NCBI GenBank assembly: GCA_046760905.1
Contig: JBHIFB010000016.1
Span: 1-33,415 of the forward strand
Length of the DNA stretch: 33,415 bases
Source: JBHIFB01 sp046760905
GTDB lineage: Bacteria > Gemmatimonadota > CAZMKB01
Direction: 5' to 3'
The notes beneath the pieces were generated by a model, which had not been told where the DNA came from, ran no database searches, and worked only from the letters and a program-made list of their open reading frames with translations. Position 1 is the stretch's first letter, and every line of letters starts with the position of its first letter. This document shows, one piece after another, positions 1 to 8,457 of this stretch. The position numbers and the translations under genes were made by a program.

Positions 1-1
1 C

Positions 2-178
2 GTTTCACTTCCAAGATACGTCACCGTATTTGTGAAACGCAGCACTAAGTTCCAGAAAAACTGGGGAAACTCCACGTCTCTTTCGATTGACATTTATTCT
101 GGGGTGAGGTATTATCGGGATGAAAAGGGGAGTGTCATGTCTCTAACGTTAAAAGGTAAAAACCGCACAGACTCATAA
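2..178 (+). CDS. possible 3' end of an upstream gene (partial)
   Basis: A reading frame is open from the left edge (base 2) for 58 codons and ends at TAA 176-178, 13 bases before the next start codon. The deduced tail alternates polar and hydrophobic residues (for example SLSIDIYSGVRYYRDEKGSV), which would suit a beta-rich, possibly exported protein. I recognise no family. A frame this long would stay open by chance in a few per cent of cases per frame, so the call is tentative. If it is real, the promoter at 87-115 and the 17-base repeat at 59-75 lie inside coding sequence. Confidence 0.4.
   Translation, partial: VSLPRYVTVFVKRSTKFQKNWGNSTSLSIDIYSGVRYYRDEKGSVMSLTLKGKNRTDS
59..75 (+). repeat. 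17-base motif AACTGGGGAAACTCCAC, copy 1
   Basis: This 17-mer recurs exactly, in inverted orientation, at 18787-18803. Each copy lies just upstream of a TTGA(C/T)A hexamer in the same orientation. The gap to that hexamer is 11 bases here and 1 base at the other copy, a difference of one helical turn. TGGGG-AAA-CTCCA is an imperfect dyad, as many operators are. Chance, or a coding origin for this copy, is possible. Confidence 0.35.
87..115 (+). promoter_or_regulatory. candidate sigma-70 promoter for the peptidase/dpaL pair
   Basis: TTGACA (87-92), a 17-base spacer and TATTAT (110-115) form a near-consensus promoter about 75 bases before the start at 192. It overlaps the possible partial coding sequence at 2-178, which lowers confidence. 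Confidence 0.45.
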
Positions 179-191
179 AGGGAGGGCATAA

Positions 192-1220
192 ATGATGAAA
201 AGACCGTGGATCATATGTCTTCTGCTTGTTGTAATGGTGAGCCCGATATATGTGATTTGTCTGGGAAAAGACACTGAAGAACAACAAGGCCTCTGGCCGG
301 AAATAGAACCATACGAGACCGGATATCTAAGAGTGTCGGATATTCATGAGATCTATTACGAACTCTGCGGGAATCCAGAAGGCACCCCGTTATTCGTCCT
401 CCATGGCGGACCAGGCGGAGGGAGTTCACCATACATGCGCCGGTTTTTTGATCCGGACAAATTCCTAATCGTCCTATATGACCAGCGCGGAGCCGGGAAG
501 TCAAGGCCGTTTGCGGAGGTCAGGGAAAATACCACGCAGCTTCTGGTAGAGGACATAGAGAAACTGCGGAAACATCTGGATATTTCCAGAATGATTCTTT
601 TCGGTGGATCCTGGGGAACCACACTCGCTCTGGCGTATGCGGAAGCCCATCCTGGAAACGTGAGAGGAATGGTTTTGCGCGGGGTTTTCGCCGGAACCAG
701 TGAGGAAATCGATCATTTCTATCATGGCGGTGTCGGAAAATTTTTTCCAAAAGCCTACGAGCAGCTGCTCTCTGCTCTGCCGGAGCCCGAAAAGCGTCCA
801 CTGCCGGAATATCTCCTTGAGCTCATAAAGACGGATGACCCCATAGAGCAGAAAAAGTACAGCATGGCCTGGGCGAGGTATGAAGTCAAAATAGGCGTAT
901 TGGAGATATCCGATGAAAGGGTGGATGAAATCCTCGAACATTACAATCCACTCGCATTCGCCCTCCTTGAGAATTATTACATGGCAAACGGTTGTTTTCT
1001 GAAAGAGGGGCAGCTTATACAAAACGCCGATAAGATTCGAGATATTCCTATCACTATGGTGAACGGCCGCTATGATATGATCTGTCCCCCGCAAACAGCC
1101 TACAGCCTGCACAAAATGCTGCCACTTTCTAAGCTGATTATCGTCGAAAGCGCAGGACACTGGATGGGCGATCCGAATATCGAGAGTGCCCTCTTGAGAG
1201 CGATGCGGGAATTCGAATAG
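192..1220 (+). CDS. prolyl aminopeptidase-like alpha/beta hydrolase (S33 family)
   Basis: The family releases N-terminal proline from peptides. The 342-residue protein has the features of proline iminopeptidases: HGGPGGG oxyanion-hole segment at 71-77, DQRGAGKS at 97-104, nucleophile elbow GGSWG with Ser140, acid Asp295 in GRYD, and His323 in AGHW. Unlike the usual cytoplasmic enzymes it begins with a hydrophobic stretch (about residues 6-23) resembling a signal peptide or anchor, so it may act in the periplasm. No good lipobox is seen at Cys23. GGGAGG lies 6 bases before ATG 192; a second ATG follows at 195. It ends 3 bases before dpaL, so the two are probably co-transcribed for peptide and amino-acid catabolism. 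The exact substrate within S33 is inferred. Confidence 0.85.
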   Translation: MMKRPWIICLLLVVMVSPIYVICLGKDTEEQQGLWPEIEPYETGYLRVSDIHEIYYELCGNPEGTPLFVLHGGPGGGSSPYMRRFFDPDKFLIVLYDQRGAGKSRPFAEVRENTTQLLVEDIEKLRKHLDISRMILFGGSWGTTLALAYAEAHPGNVRGMVLRGVFAGTSEEIDHFYHGGVGKFFPKAYEQLLSALPEPEKRPLPEYLLELIKTDDPIEQKKYSMAWARYEVKIGVLEISDERVDEILEHYNPLAFALLENYYMANGCFLKEGQLIQNADKIRDIPITMVNGRYDMICPPQTAYSLHKMLPLSKLIIVESAGHWMGDPNIESALLRAMREFE

Positions 1221-1223
1221 AGC

Positions 1224-2423
1224 ATGGGAGAGGCGATATCTTATATTGTGAATCCCCGTTCCAGGAAGATGGAATCGGCGAAGGCGCCTACGGATATGTT
1301 CTCGCCTGAGAAGGCACGCGCTGTCAGGGAGTTTCACCGGAGGCTCCCTTTCTATGAACCTACGCCTCTGGTGCAACTCGCCCAGAGAGCCGACGAGCTC
1401 GGGGTTTCAAAGGTCTGCGTGAAAGACGAATCTCACCGTTTCGGTCTAAATGCATTCAAGGTGCTGGGTGCAACTTTTGGGGTGGCACATGCGCTGGCGA
1501 AAAGATTAGAGTTGGTTGAGACTGAAATCTCATTCGATACTCTGAGGTCATCCGAGATCCGCAGCGAATTAAGCACCCTCACTCTCGTGACCGCAACTGA
1601 CGGCAACCATGGAAGGGCAGTCGCATGGGTCGCCCAGAAACTCGGATGCCGGTCGGTTGTCTATCTGCCGGAAGGCACAGCAAGGGCGAGATATGAGAGC
1701 ATACGGGCTCATGGAGCAGATGCCTTTCTCATTTCAGGGAACTATGATAAAGCCGTCCGGATCGCGGCTGATCAGGCAGAGAGAAACGGCTGGCTCCTCA
1801 TCCAGGACAGCGCCTGGGAGGGATATGAGGAAGTGCCGTCAAAGATCATGCAGGGATATCTCACCATCCTGGATGAGGCGCTGGAACAACTGGGCAGTGA
1901 GCTGCCGACACACATCCTTGTGCAGTGTGGTGTGGGATCACTGGCAGCTTCTCTGCAGGCGTTTCTGGTCGAAAAGTATGGTCTTGAAAGGCCGCAATTC
2001 ATTGTGGTCGAACCGAAAGGGGCGGCATGCTTCTTCGAATCCGTCACCGCCGGGGATGATGAGCCGAGGACAATCGAAGGGGAGCTTAATACGATAATGG
2101 CGGGTCTTGCATGTGGAACTCCGAGCACCCTCGCCTGGAACATACTGCGCGACTATGCGGATGCGTTCGTTGAATGTTCCGATCAGGTGACGATAGAGGG
2201 AATGAGGGCTCTGGGTAATCCACTGGAAGGTGATAAAGGAGTCATTTCCGGCGAATCAGGCGCGGTAACCATGGGCCTTTGTAAATTTGTACTTAAGGAG
2301 CCGGGGTGCAGAGAGGCGCGGCGAGACCTTAAGCTGGATGCGGATTCGAAGATATTGTTGATCTCCACGGAAGGCGATACCGATCCGGACAGATACGCTG
2401 AAATCCTGCGTGGCGGTCCCTAG
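1224..2423 (+). CDS. dpaL: diaminopropionate ammonia-lyase
   Basis: This PLP enzyme of the tryptophan-synthase-beta fold converts 2,3-diaminopropionate to pyruvate and ammonia. The PLP-binding lysine lies in the segment FGLNAFKVLGA (about residues 74-84). The TATDGNHGRAVAW block, the YLPEGTARARYESIRAHGAD block and a glycine-rich phosphate loop (CGVGSLAAS) are all present. The 399-residue length is typical of YgeX/DpaL. Threonine synthase or cysteine synthase relatives are less likely because of the SHRFGLNAFK signature. It follows the upstream peptidase after 3 bases without a strong ribosome binding site of its own, suggesting translational coupling. The pair may serve amino-acid scavenging. 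Confidence 0.9.
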   Translation: MGEAISYIVNPRSRKMESAKAPTDMFSPEKARAVREFHRRLPFYEPTPLVQLAQRADELGVSKVCVKDESHRFGLNAFKVLGATFGVAHALAKRLELVETEISFDTLRSSEIRSELSTLTLVTATDGNHGRAVAWVAQKLGCRSVVYLPEGTARARYESIRAHGADAFLISGNYDKAVRIAADQAERNGWLLIQDSAWEGYEEVPSKIMQGYLTILDEALEQLGSELPTHILVQCGVGSLAASLQAFLVEKYGLERPQFIVVEPKGAACFFESVTAGDDEPRTIEGELNTIMAGLACGTPSTLAWNILRDYADAFVECSDQVTIEGMRALGNPLEGDKGVISGESGAVTMGLCKFVLKEPGCREARRDLKLDADSKILLISTEGDTDPDRYAEILRGGP

Positions 2424-2443
2424 AGCTCTATCGTGAAAATCCC

Positions 2444-2472
2444 TTGACACGGATAAAGCAGGGCTTTAAAAT
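2444..2472 (+). promoter_or_regulatory. sigma-70-type promoter for the M23 peptidase
   Basis: TTGACA (2444-2449), a 17-base spacer and TAAAAT (2467-2472) lie 51 bases before the TTG start at 2524, just after the dpaL stop. Confidence 0.75.
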
Positions 2473-2523
2473 TTATCTCAAATTAGATGGCGGTTCGCGG
2501 CCTCCCCGATTGAGGAGATACAA

Positions 2524-3450
2524 TTGAAAAAAAACTGGACTGTTCTCCTCGTTCCCCATGATAACATAAAGGTCCGAAATTTTACCTTAACGAGAAATGT
2601 TATCATCCTGGGAGCGGTTCTGGTTTGTGCCTCTTTAATGCTTGTCGGATTCATAGGGTACGGTTATTACAGCAAGAACATAGACAAGAAAAAATTGTCC
2701 GGTCTGGAAGAGGAGAATGAAGCGCTCAAGGGAAAGCTGTCTGAGCTCGGACAGCTCACTGATGTGTTGCAGAATAAGCTGGAGAGCATCGAAGGCATAG
2801 AAGCCGAATACAGACAGATAGCAGGGCTCTACGGCATCGATCCTGAGGTTAAAAAAGCCGGGGTGGGGGGACCTCATCAAAGCGGTGCAGTGAGAGAGGA
2901 GCTTTTAGCGATAGAGAAAAGCTATACCGAGAAGATACTGAACAGCGAAGAGACGCTGAAGGCGCTCATAAGACAGGCCGAAATCCTTCACCAGAGCCTC
3001 ACCGAATCCATCAAACAACTGAAGTTTTATCAGGACAGACTCAATCACACACCCTCAATCTGGCCAACGGTAGGAAGACTCACGAGTAGGTACGGCGGCA
3101 GAATACACCCTATATTCGACGGTATAAGGAAGCATGAAGGCATCGACATATCCGCCCATAGCGGGATGCCGATCGTTGCGACGGCTGATGGGACTGTGAA
3201 AATGGCGAGGTGGAAACTCGGATATGGGCAAGTCGTAGAGATAGATCACGGTTTCAGCACGACGACATTCTACGCTCACCTTTCGAAGATCAAAGTGAAG
3301 AAAGGGCAGAGGGTGAAAAGGGGAGAGATAATAGGACTTGTCGGGGATACGGGAGTGTCAACTGGCCCGCATCTTCACTATGAAGTAAAGGTGAACGGGA
3401 GATCGAAAGATCCCCTCAAGTACATTCTGGGCTATTGTGTACCGGATTGA
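2524..3450 (+). CDS. membrane-anchored M23 (LytM-type) murein endopeptidase
   Basis: The 308-residue protein has a short cytoplasmic N-terminus, one membrane segment (about residues 25-48), a coiled coil (about 50-170) and a C-terminal M23 domain (about 180-300). The domain keeps the expected zinc and catalytic residues: H204 and D208 in HEGID, H252 in AHL, and H283/H285 in HLHYE. Active family members cut peptide cross-links in peptidoglycan, and coiled-coil versions often work in division or envelope growth. The start is TTG at 2524, after a GAGGAG-type ribosome binding site. It is a single-gene unit between its own promoter and the terminator at 3475-3496. Unlike many EnvC/NlpD-type proteins no catalytic residue is missing, so I infer an active enzyme. 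Confidence 0.88.
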   Translation: MKKNWTVLLVPHDNIKVRNFTLTRNVIILGAVLVCASLMLVGFIGYGYYSKNIDKKKLSGLEEENEALKGKLSELGQLTDVLQNKLESIEGIEAEYRQIAGLYGIDPEVKKAGVGGPHQSGAVREELLAIEKSYTEKILNSEETLKALIRQAEILHQSLTESIKQLKFYQDRLNHTPSIWPTVGRLTSRYGGRIHPIFDGIRKHEGIDISAHSGMPIVATADGTVKMARWKLGYGQVVEIDHGFSTTTFYAHLSKIKVKKGQRVKRGEIIGLVGDTGVSTGPHLHYEVKVNGRSKDPLKYILGYCVPD

Positions 3451-3474
3451 TGCTTATGGATTGAGAGATATACA

Positions 3475-3496
3475 AGCCGCTCACGCGGCTTTTTTT
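3475..3496 (+). terminator. Rho-independent terminator after the M23 gene
   Basis: A perfect 6-bp stem AGCCGC/GCGGCT with loop TCAC runs into seven T residues (3490-3496). It separates the M23 gene from the M16 pair. Confidence 0.85.
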
Positions 3497-3517
3497 ATCA
3501 TCATGTGAGGGAGATGA

Positions 3518-4807
3518 GTGTACAAGAATCGCGAATTCATAGGCGAGGGTTTTACAATCCCTGCAGCGCCATTTTACAGGGCACAACTCCCTAACGGAAC
3601 GACCGTCATAGTAAAGGTCAATCATCGACTCCCTGTGATTGCCATGGATTGTTGGGTGAAAACCGGCACGGTGAACGAAGAGAGAACGCTTAATGGAATA
3701 TCACATTTCTATGAGCACATGTTTTTCAAAGGAACGGAAAAGCATCCGCTGGGAGAGCTCGACAGACTGGTGAAGGAGATGGGAGGGTACAACAACGCAG
3801 CCACATCGAATGAATATACCCACTACTACATCGTTCTGCCGGGATCTCTGAGTGGACATGCCGTTGAGCTTCTCGCTGATGCCATATACAACGGTCATTT
3901 CGTTGAGGAGGACATCGATAGGGAAAGAATGGTTGTTAAAGAAGAGATCAACAGAGCCGAGGATGATCCCGCATCGAAGCTATACACGCTGCTTTTTGAA
4001 AATTGCTTTTCCGGGACCCCTTATGCGATGCCGGTGCTTGGAAAGAAGGAATCCCTGGACAGAGTAACTTCCAATGAGCTTGAGGATTATCATCGAAAAT
4101 TCTACGTACCGGAGAACATCACGGTGGTGATTTCCGGTGATGTTGATCCCGATGAGGCTCTTGAGGTTGCAGAAGAGCATTTTGGTGCTATGGAAGGAAG
4201 GTCGGCGCCTGGCTGGGCTAAGATCGAGGCAAGGAAGCCGGAATCGGTGACGGAAGCGGTGGTTAAGAAAGACGTGAAGCAGGTATACCTTGCACTCGGA
4301 TTTTTGACGGATGGTTTCATAAGTGATAGGAATGCCGTGGTTGCCCTGGATGTGGCAGCCTCCGCACTCGGAGAAGGGAGAAGTTCGCGGCTTCACCAGG
4401 AACTTGTAGAGAAAAAGAAACTGGCCGTCTCCATAGGTACATGGAACTGGGACATGAGAGCTGCAGGTGTGTTCTGGATAGATGCGATATTGAGACCGGA
4501 TAAAATCGAGGAGGCGGAAAGGGCCATATTCGACGAGCTGGATCGGTTTCTCGAAGAGGGGGCGACAGAGTGGGAGATGGGAAAAGTCAAGAGCATGATA
4601 AAAGCCGATCAGCTCTATGATCTTCAGGGCAATGCAGCCATCGCCGGACTGCTTGGCTTCTACGAGACAGATTTCGATGATGCAAGCGAAGCACTCGCAT
4701 ACCTGAAAATGGTTGAAGAGGTAAATGTGGACAGGCTGCATGAGAGCTTCGCCGAAATCTATGATAAAGAGAGGTTCGTAAAGACGTTGATTGTCCCTGC
4801 CGGGTAA
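3518..4807 (+). CDS. M16 family zinc metallopeptidase, catalytic subunit
   Basis: The inverted zinc motif HFYEH (H63, E66, H67) is present, and the third ligand glutamate is about 76 residues downstream in VVKEEIN (E142 or E143), so this is a catalytically competent M16 protein. At 429 residues it is one half of an M16 chamber (M16B-like). In the C-terminal half, the R...Y substrate-binding pair is incomplete: SSRLHQELVEKKKLAV has V where Y is expected. The start is GTG 3518 after GAGG/GGGAG. No signal peptide is seen, so I infer a cytoplasmic site. The next gene starts 6 bases after its stop and has the complementary pattern, indicating a heterodimer. Confidence 0.9.
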   Translation: MYKNREFIGEGFTIPAAPFYRAQLPNGTTVIVKVNHRLPVIAMDCWVKTGTVNEERTLNGISHFYEHMFFKGTEKHPLGELDRLVKEMGGYNNAATSNEYTHYYIVLPGSLSGHAVELLADAIYNGHFVEEDIDRERMVVKEEINRAEDDPASKLYTLLFENCFSGTPYAMPVLGKKESLDRVTSNELEDYHRKFYVPENITVVISGDVDPDEALEVAEEHFGAMEGRSAPGWAKIEARKPESVTEAVVKKDVKQVYLALGFLTDGFISDRNAVVALDVAASALGEGRSSRLHQELVEKKKLAVSIGTWNWDMRAAGVFWIDAILRPDKIEEAERAIFDELDRFLEEGATEWEMGKVKSMIKADQLYDLQGNAAIAGLLGFYETDFDDASEALAYLKMVEEVNVDRLHESFAEIYDKERFVKTLIVPAG

Positions 4808-4813
4808 GAATCG

Positions 4814-6082
4814 GTGGAATTCAAGCATCACATAGAGCAGGAAATCGCATCAATTCAGCGTCATAAACTTGACAATGGAGTGACTATTATCCTGAGGAGG
4901 GAAGGAACTCCAGGGGTAGTGTCGATTGGGTGTTTCCTAAGGATGGGATCCCTGTATGAGGAAGATGAATCGGCTGGATTTTCCAATCTTCTTCAAGCTT
5001 TGATGCTGAAGGGTACGAAGCGGCTCGATTCTTACATGCTTGCTCGGGAGCTGGAGAGCCTGGGGGCAAGGACCGCCAGTTCGTCCGGTAAGGAGCTCGG
5101 AAGGATTTCCATGATTACAATCTCTGACAACCTGAAACCCTCGCTCGAGCTCTTCCTCGAAATCATAACAGAACCGCTTTTGGCTGGGGAGGAATTCGAG
5201 AAGGAAAAGCAGATAGCGATAGAGGAAATCAAGAGGGATAAGGATCAGTTTCTGTCAAGAGCATTTAATCTATTCCAGGAAGCTTTTTACGGCACACATC
5301 CATTTCGTAAGAACGTACTGGGCTACGAAGAGACAATTGGTCGAGCCGTGCTCGATGATGTGGTGAGATTCTATAAGAAATTCTACACACCTAAGAACCT
5401 CGTCTTCTCGGTTGTGGGGGAGGCGGATGCCGACGAGTTGATTAATATTATTTCGAAGAAAACTGCTGATATGAAACGCGGCGAAGTGCTTATGCCCGCA
5501 TTTGATACGAAGTGGAGCGGCCAGAAAGACATGATGAACGAATACAGGGATAGCGAGGCAGCCTGGATAGTCGTTGGCTTCCCGGCACCTTCGCTCGATG
5601 ATGAACAGCACGCGGCATGCCAGGTTCTCAATGCGGTACTCGGCGGTTCAATGAATTCTAGGCTATTTATTGAGCTGAGGGAGAAGAAGGCCCTCGCCTA
5701 CCAGGTTTCAGCAACGTACAACTGCTATATAGGTCCGAGTTTCATCGCGGGTTATATCGGCACGAGTCCCGAAAAGTTTGAAGAGGCAAGGAATTCACTC
5801 GGGCAGGAAATGATGAGAATCGCAAGCGATGGGGTGAGCAAAGAGGAGGTGGAAAGATCTGTCAACTACCTCATCGGCAACTATATGATAAACTCCGAAT
5901 TGAGTTCTTCATTGGCACGCCGCTATGGGCGATTTGAAGCGCTTGGTTTAGGGTATGACTTCGGAGCCCGGTATATGGAAGCGTTAACCAGTGCGAGCAC
6001 CGAAAGTGTACAGGAAGTGGCCCGTAGATTTCTGAAAGAACCCATTACAGGATCCGTACTCCCGAAAGGATTAGCTCCTTGA
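4814..6082 (+). CDS. M16 family peptidase-like protein, non-catalytic subunit
   Basis: This 422-residue M16 homologue aligns with its neighbour around GFSNLLQALMLKGTKR, but the HxxEH residues are replaced by N58, Q61 and A62, so zinc binding and catalysis must be lost. It keeps the R/Y pair of the C-terminal domain (NSRLFIELREKKALAYQ, about residues 282-296), which contacts substrate in the family. Such complementary pairs form heterodimers in which one subunit cuts and the other binds, as in mitochondrial processing peptidase and bacterial two-subunit M16 proteases. The start is GTG 4814, 6 bases after the preceding stop and without a strong ribosome binding site, so translational coupling is likely. 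Confidence 0.88.
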   Translation: MEFKHHIEQEIASIQRHKLDNGVTIILRREGTPGVVSIGCFLRMGSLYEEDESAGFSNLLQALMLKGTKRLDSYMLARELESLGARTASSSGKELGRISMITISDNLKPSLELFLEIITEPLLAGEEFEKEKQIAIEEIKRDKDQFLSRAFNLFQEAFYGTHPFRKNVLGYEETIGRAVLDDVVRFYKKFYTPKNLVFSVVGEADADELINIISKKTADMKRGEVLMPAFDTKWSGQKDMMNEYRDSEAAWIVVGFPAPSLDDEQHAACQVLNAVLGGSMNSRLFIELREKKALAYQVSATYNCYIGPSFIAGYIGTSPEKFEEARNSLGQEMMRIASDGVSKEEVERSVNYLIGNYMINSELSSSLARRYGRFEALGLGYDFGARYMEALTSASTESVQEVARRFLKEPITGSVLPKGLAP

Positions 6083-6103
6083 ATCCTATAATCTTCATAG
6101 GAT
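6083..6103. repeat. perfect 7-bp inverted repeat overlapping a TATAAT
   Basis: ATCCTAT, a 7-base spacer and ATAGGAT form a perfect dyad directly after the M16 gene. No T tract follows, so it is not a standard terminator. It contains TATAAT at 6087-6092 but no good -35 hexamer, so it could be an operator over a weak promoter for the lipoprotein gene, or an RNA hairpin. Confidence 0.4.
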
Positions 6104-6140
6104 GTGAGAGTACGGATAAAAAATTTTCAGGAGGTTTGCG

Positions 6141-6872
6141 ATGAAAAAATTCCTTCTCTCGGGCTTGTACCTTCTCGCTTTAGTAACGATTACAAGTTGC
6201 AGCAAGGAGACCAGGATAAACCTTCTTGTTACGATAGAGAAGCAAGCAGAGGAAGTGCCTGTTTCCAATGTAAAATTTGACATCTTACCCTACAATATAG
6301 AAACAGTCAGGGACAGCTTGAAAGGGGTGAACAATCCTGGACCGATGCCTTCCAGGGAAGCGATGCTCGAGGTTAGAAACCAGTATGAGAATATACTGGT
6401 TGAGTATGAGAAGACCCTCGATGTACTCGAGGAGACGGAGAAGGAACTCAAACTTATAAAAGACACCAGGAGCCCGGCATATCGAAAAGCATTCAATAAG
6501 CACGAGAGGGCCAAAAAAGTAAATGATGATATGTATAAGGAGAAGGAGGACATCCTCGAGGAGTATCTGAGCCGGAAGGAAGCCTACGAGCAAGAGCTCA
6601 AGCAGTGGGAAAGCCGGGCTTATAAAGGTCTTGAGGATTACGTGAGCTCGATAAGGGAGCTTAGAAAAATTACGGACGATTATAGCATAAAAACCGACAA
6701 GGAAGGGAAGGGGAGTGCTGTCGTTCCCGGAGGGGATTGGTGGGTGAGAGGGAAAGTGAGAAATCCAAATCAGAAATATACGGTGTACTACTGGAACGAG
6801 CATGTAGAGGCAAAAGGAGGATTGCTGACTGTAGAGTTGACGAGCCGAATCGCGCAAGTCGTGGAAGAATAG
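6141..6872 (+). CDS. putative lipoprotein with coiled coil
   Basis: The 243-residue protein starts with a lipoprotein signal peptide (MKKFLLSGLYLLALVTITSC; lipid-modified Cys20 predicted). The middle (about residues 70-180) is highly charged and heptad-rich and looks like a long coiled coil. The last 60 residues are beta-like (GGDWWVRGKVRNPNQKYTVYYW). I recognise no family. AGGAGG lies 6 bases before the ATG. Its TAG stop overlaps the likely GTG start of the first permease, so it is probably made with the two membrane proteins and may be their envelope partner. That role is inferred from context only. Confidence 0.75.
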   Translation: MKKFLLSGLYLLALVTITSCSKETRINLLVTIEKQAEEVPVSNVKFDILPYNIETVRDSLKGVNNPGPMPSREAMLEVRNQYENILVEYEKTLDVLEETEKELKLIKDTRSPAYRKAFNKHERAKKVNDDMYKEKEDILEEYLSRKEAYEQELKQWESRAYKGLEDYVSSIRELRKITDDYSIKTDKEGKGSAVVPGGDWWVRGKVRNPNQKYTVYYWNEHVEAKGGLLTVELTSRIAQVVEE

Positions 6873-8419
6873 TGTCAAAAATGCTCTGGACCATTGCGAA
6901 AAAGGAGCTCCTCGAAGATTTGAGGAGCTTCCGTTTCACTTCCTGTTTTCTGCTATGTGTAGTTCTTTTCACCGTGTCAAGCATAGTAGGTGCCAGAGAC
7001 TATAGAAACAGGCTTCGGTATGTTAAGGCGGAGGAAGATCGACAACAGGAAGCTATCAGCCGGATAAGGGTGTACTCGCATATAAAGCCGGTAGCTTTTA
7101 GAAGACCAAGCCCGCTAAGCGTATTCAGCCAGGGATATGAACGTTCACTCGATCCGGGAGTGAGAATCTCTCACCGTAGGATTCCATACCTGGCTCAAAA
7201 AAAAAGAGTTGACAATCCATACCTAGAGATAATACCACCGATCGATCTTTCAACGGTAGTAAAAATCATACTCAGCCTCCTTGCGATTTTGCTGTCTTTC
7301 GATGCAATCTCGGGCGAAAAGGAAGCCGGCACCCTGAGGCTGCTCTTGAGCAATGCTCTACCAAGGCCAATTCTCCTCTTCGGAAAATACACCGGGAGCA
7401 TGATTGTTCTCACCGGGTCACTCCTGATTGGGTTCTTACTGGGAACAGCGGTACTGGTTCTTATAAGCCCGGTGGGCCTCGGAGGTGAACACTGGCTGGG
7501 TCTTCTCTTCCTTATAATAACTTCAGGGCTTTACCTTTCTTTATTTCTCCTCCTGGGACTTCTCGTTTCCGCAGTCACCAGAAAGGCAGCCACCTCACTC
7601 ATTATGCTCCTTTCCATCTGGCTCTTCCTGGTCATTATTGCACCGAATCTCGGAGCATTCATTGCCTCCGAGGCCGTGGATACCCCCTCCGAGCTAGAGA
7701 GGGAAATCGAAGTGGTGGAGCTTGAGCGTCAGGTGGATGAGAGTATGGAGGAATTCGCGAAACAGCATGGTGCATCTGAACCAAAGGGGGAACTCACCGT
7801 GTATGGTGACGACGGGGAGGTTCTTGTGCGTCTTGGGCGCCCCGAGAGATATGAGTGGCTGAACGATTATTACAGGTACCGGGTGCAGAGATGGATGGAT
7901 ACCGCAAACCTCACCTGGGAGCGGAACAGGGAATTTCTCCAGGCGCTTAAAAAGCAGACCAGGCTGGCGGACGCACTCTCAATCATATCACCGGCTTTTC
8001 TGTACGAGAAGACATGTCAGATCCTCTCCGGGACCGATCTCGAAAGTTATGAGAATTTCATCTTACAAGCCCGTGAGTACAGGGCGCAGCTGATAGATTA
8101 CATCCGGGCCAGGGGCGGCTACGGCTCCCGAAGGTGGTTCACGGACGATCCGCCGGGCCAGGAACCTTTCGTATTGGACCCCGAGACCTTTGACAGAAGC
8201 AAGATGGACATGGAGAGAGGCTGGAGAATGATCAGAGAGGCAGAGGCCGACAGGTCCAGAATACTGAATCTTGATGACATGCCCAGGTTCAGATTCATAG
8301 CGAGGCCCATTGCGGAGGCGGTCGGTGAGGCAACTTCTGGCATTGCGCTTCTCATCGGGATGAACCTGATCCTGTTTGTTTTCTACTCTCTCGTATTCAT
8401 GAGATATGATGCGAGATGA
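6872..8419 (+). CDS. ABC-2-type transporter permease
   Basis: The 515-residue membrane protein has one N-terminal membrane segment (FTSCFLLCVVLFTVSS), an external loop of about 110 residues, four or five central segments, a second long hydrophilic stretch with coiled-coil character (about 270-480), and a final C-terminal segment. After the second segment it has the typical ABC-2 motif SFDAISGEKEAGTLRLLLSN. This architecture matches the ABC-2 permeases with large inserts (DUF3526-like). GTG 6872 overlaps the previous stop by one base; ATG 6881 is an alternative. The open frame extends further upstream inside the lipoprotein gene, but that part is surely not used. No ATP-binding subunit is encoded in the window. 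Confidence 0.82.
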   Translation: MSKMLWTIAKKELLEDLRSFRFTSCFLLCVVLFTVSSIVGARDYRNRLRYVKAEEDRQQEAISRIRVYSHIKPVAFRRPSPLSVFSQGYERSLDPGVRISHRRIPYLAQKKRVDNPYLEIIPPIDLSTVVKIILSLLAILLSFDAISGEKEAGTLRLLLSNALPRPILLFGKYTGSMIVLTGSLLIGFLLGTAVLVLISPVGLGGEHWLGLLFLIITSGLYLSLFLLLGLLVSAVTRKAATSLIMLLSIWLFLVIIAPNLGAFIASEAVDTPSELEREIEVVELERQVDESMEEFAKQHGASEPKGELTVYGDDGEVLVRLGRPERYEWLNDYYRYRVQRWMDTANLTWERNREFLQALKKQTRLADALSIISPAFLYEKTCQILSGTDLESYENFILQAREYRAQLIDYIRARGGYGSRRWFTDDPPGQEPFVLDPETFDRSKMDMERGWRMIREAEADRSRILNLDDMPRFRFIARPIAEAVGEATSGIALLIGMNLILFVFYSLVFMRYDAR

Positions 8420-8457
8420 CCGTATCATAAAAAGTTAGGGATTCCAGGAAAGGCACA

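Noticed and set aside
1..39. Inverted repeat CGTTTCAC...GTGAAACG at the left edge
   Set aside because: The arms are 8 bases with a 23-base centre, there is no T tract, and the region may be coding. I see no basis for calling it a terminator or mobile-element end.
501..1376. A long open frame on the minus strand opposite the peptidase and dpaL genes
   Set aside because: It has no family-like motifs and lies opposite two well-supported genes, so it is a shadow frame.
3980..4831. A 283-codon minus-strand frame opposite the first M16 gene
   Set aside because: The plus strand encodes a clear M16 peptidase over the whole region; the minus frame has no recognisable domain and no ribosome binding site.
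6737..6871. Upstream extension of the first permease into the lipoprotein gene
   Set aside because: It would overlap the lipoprotein by 135 bases and precede the first membrane segment with unrelated charged residues. GTG 6872 or ATG 6881 fits the family.
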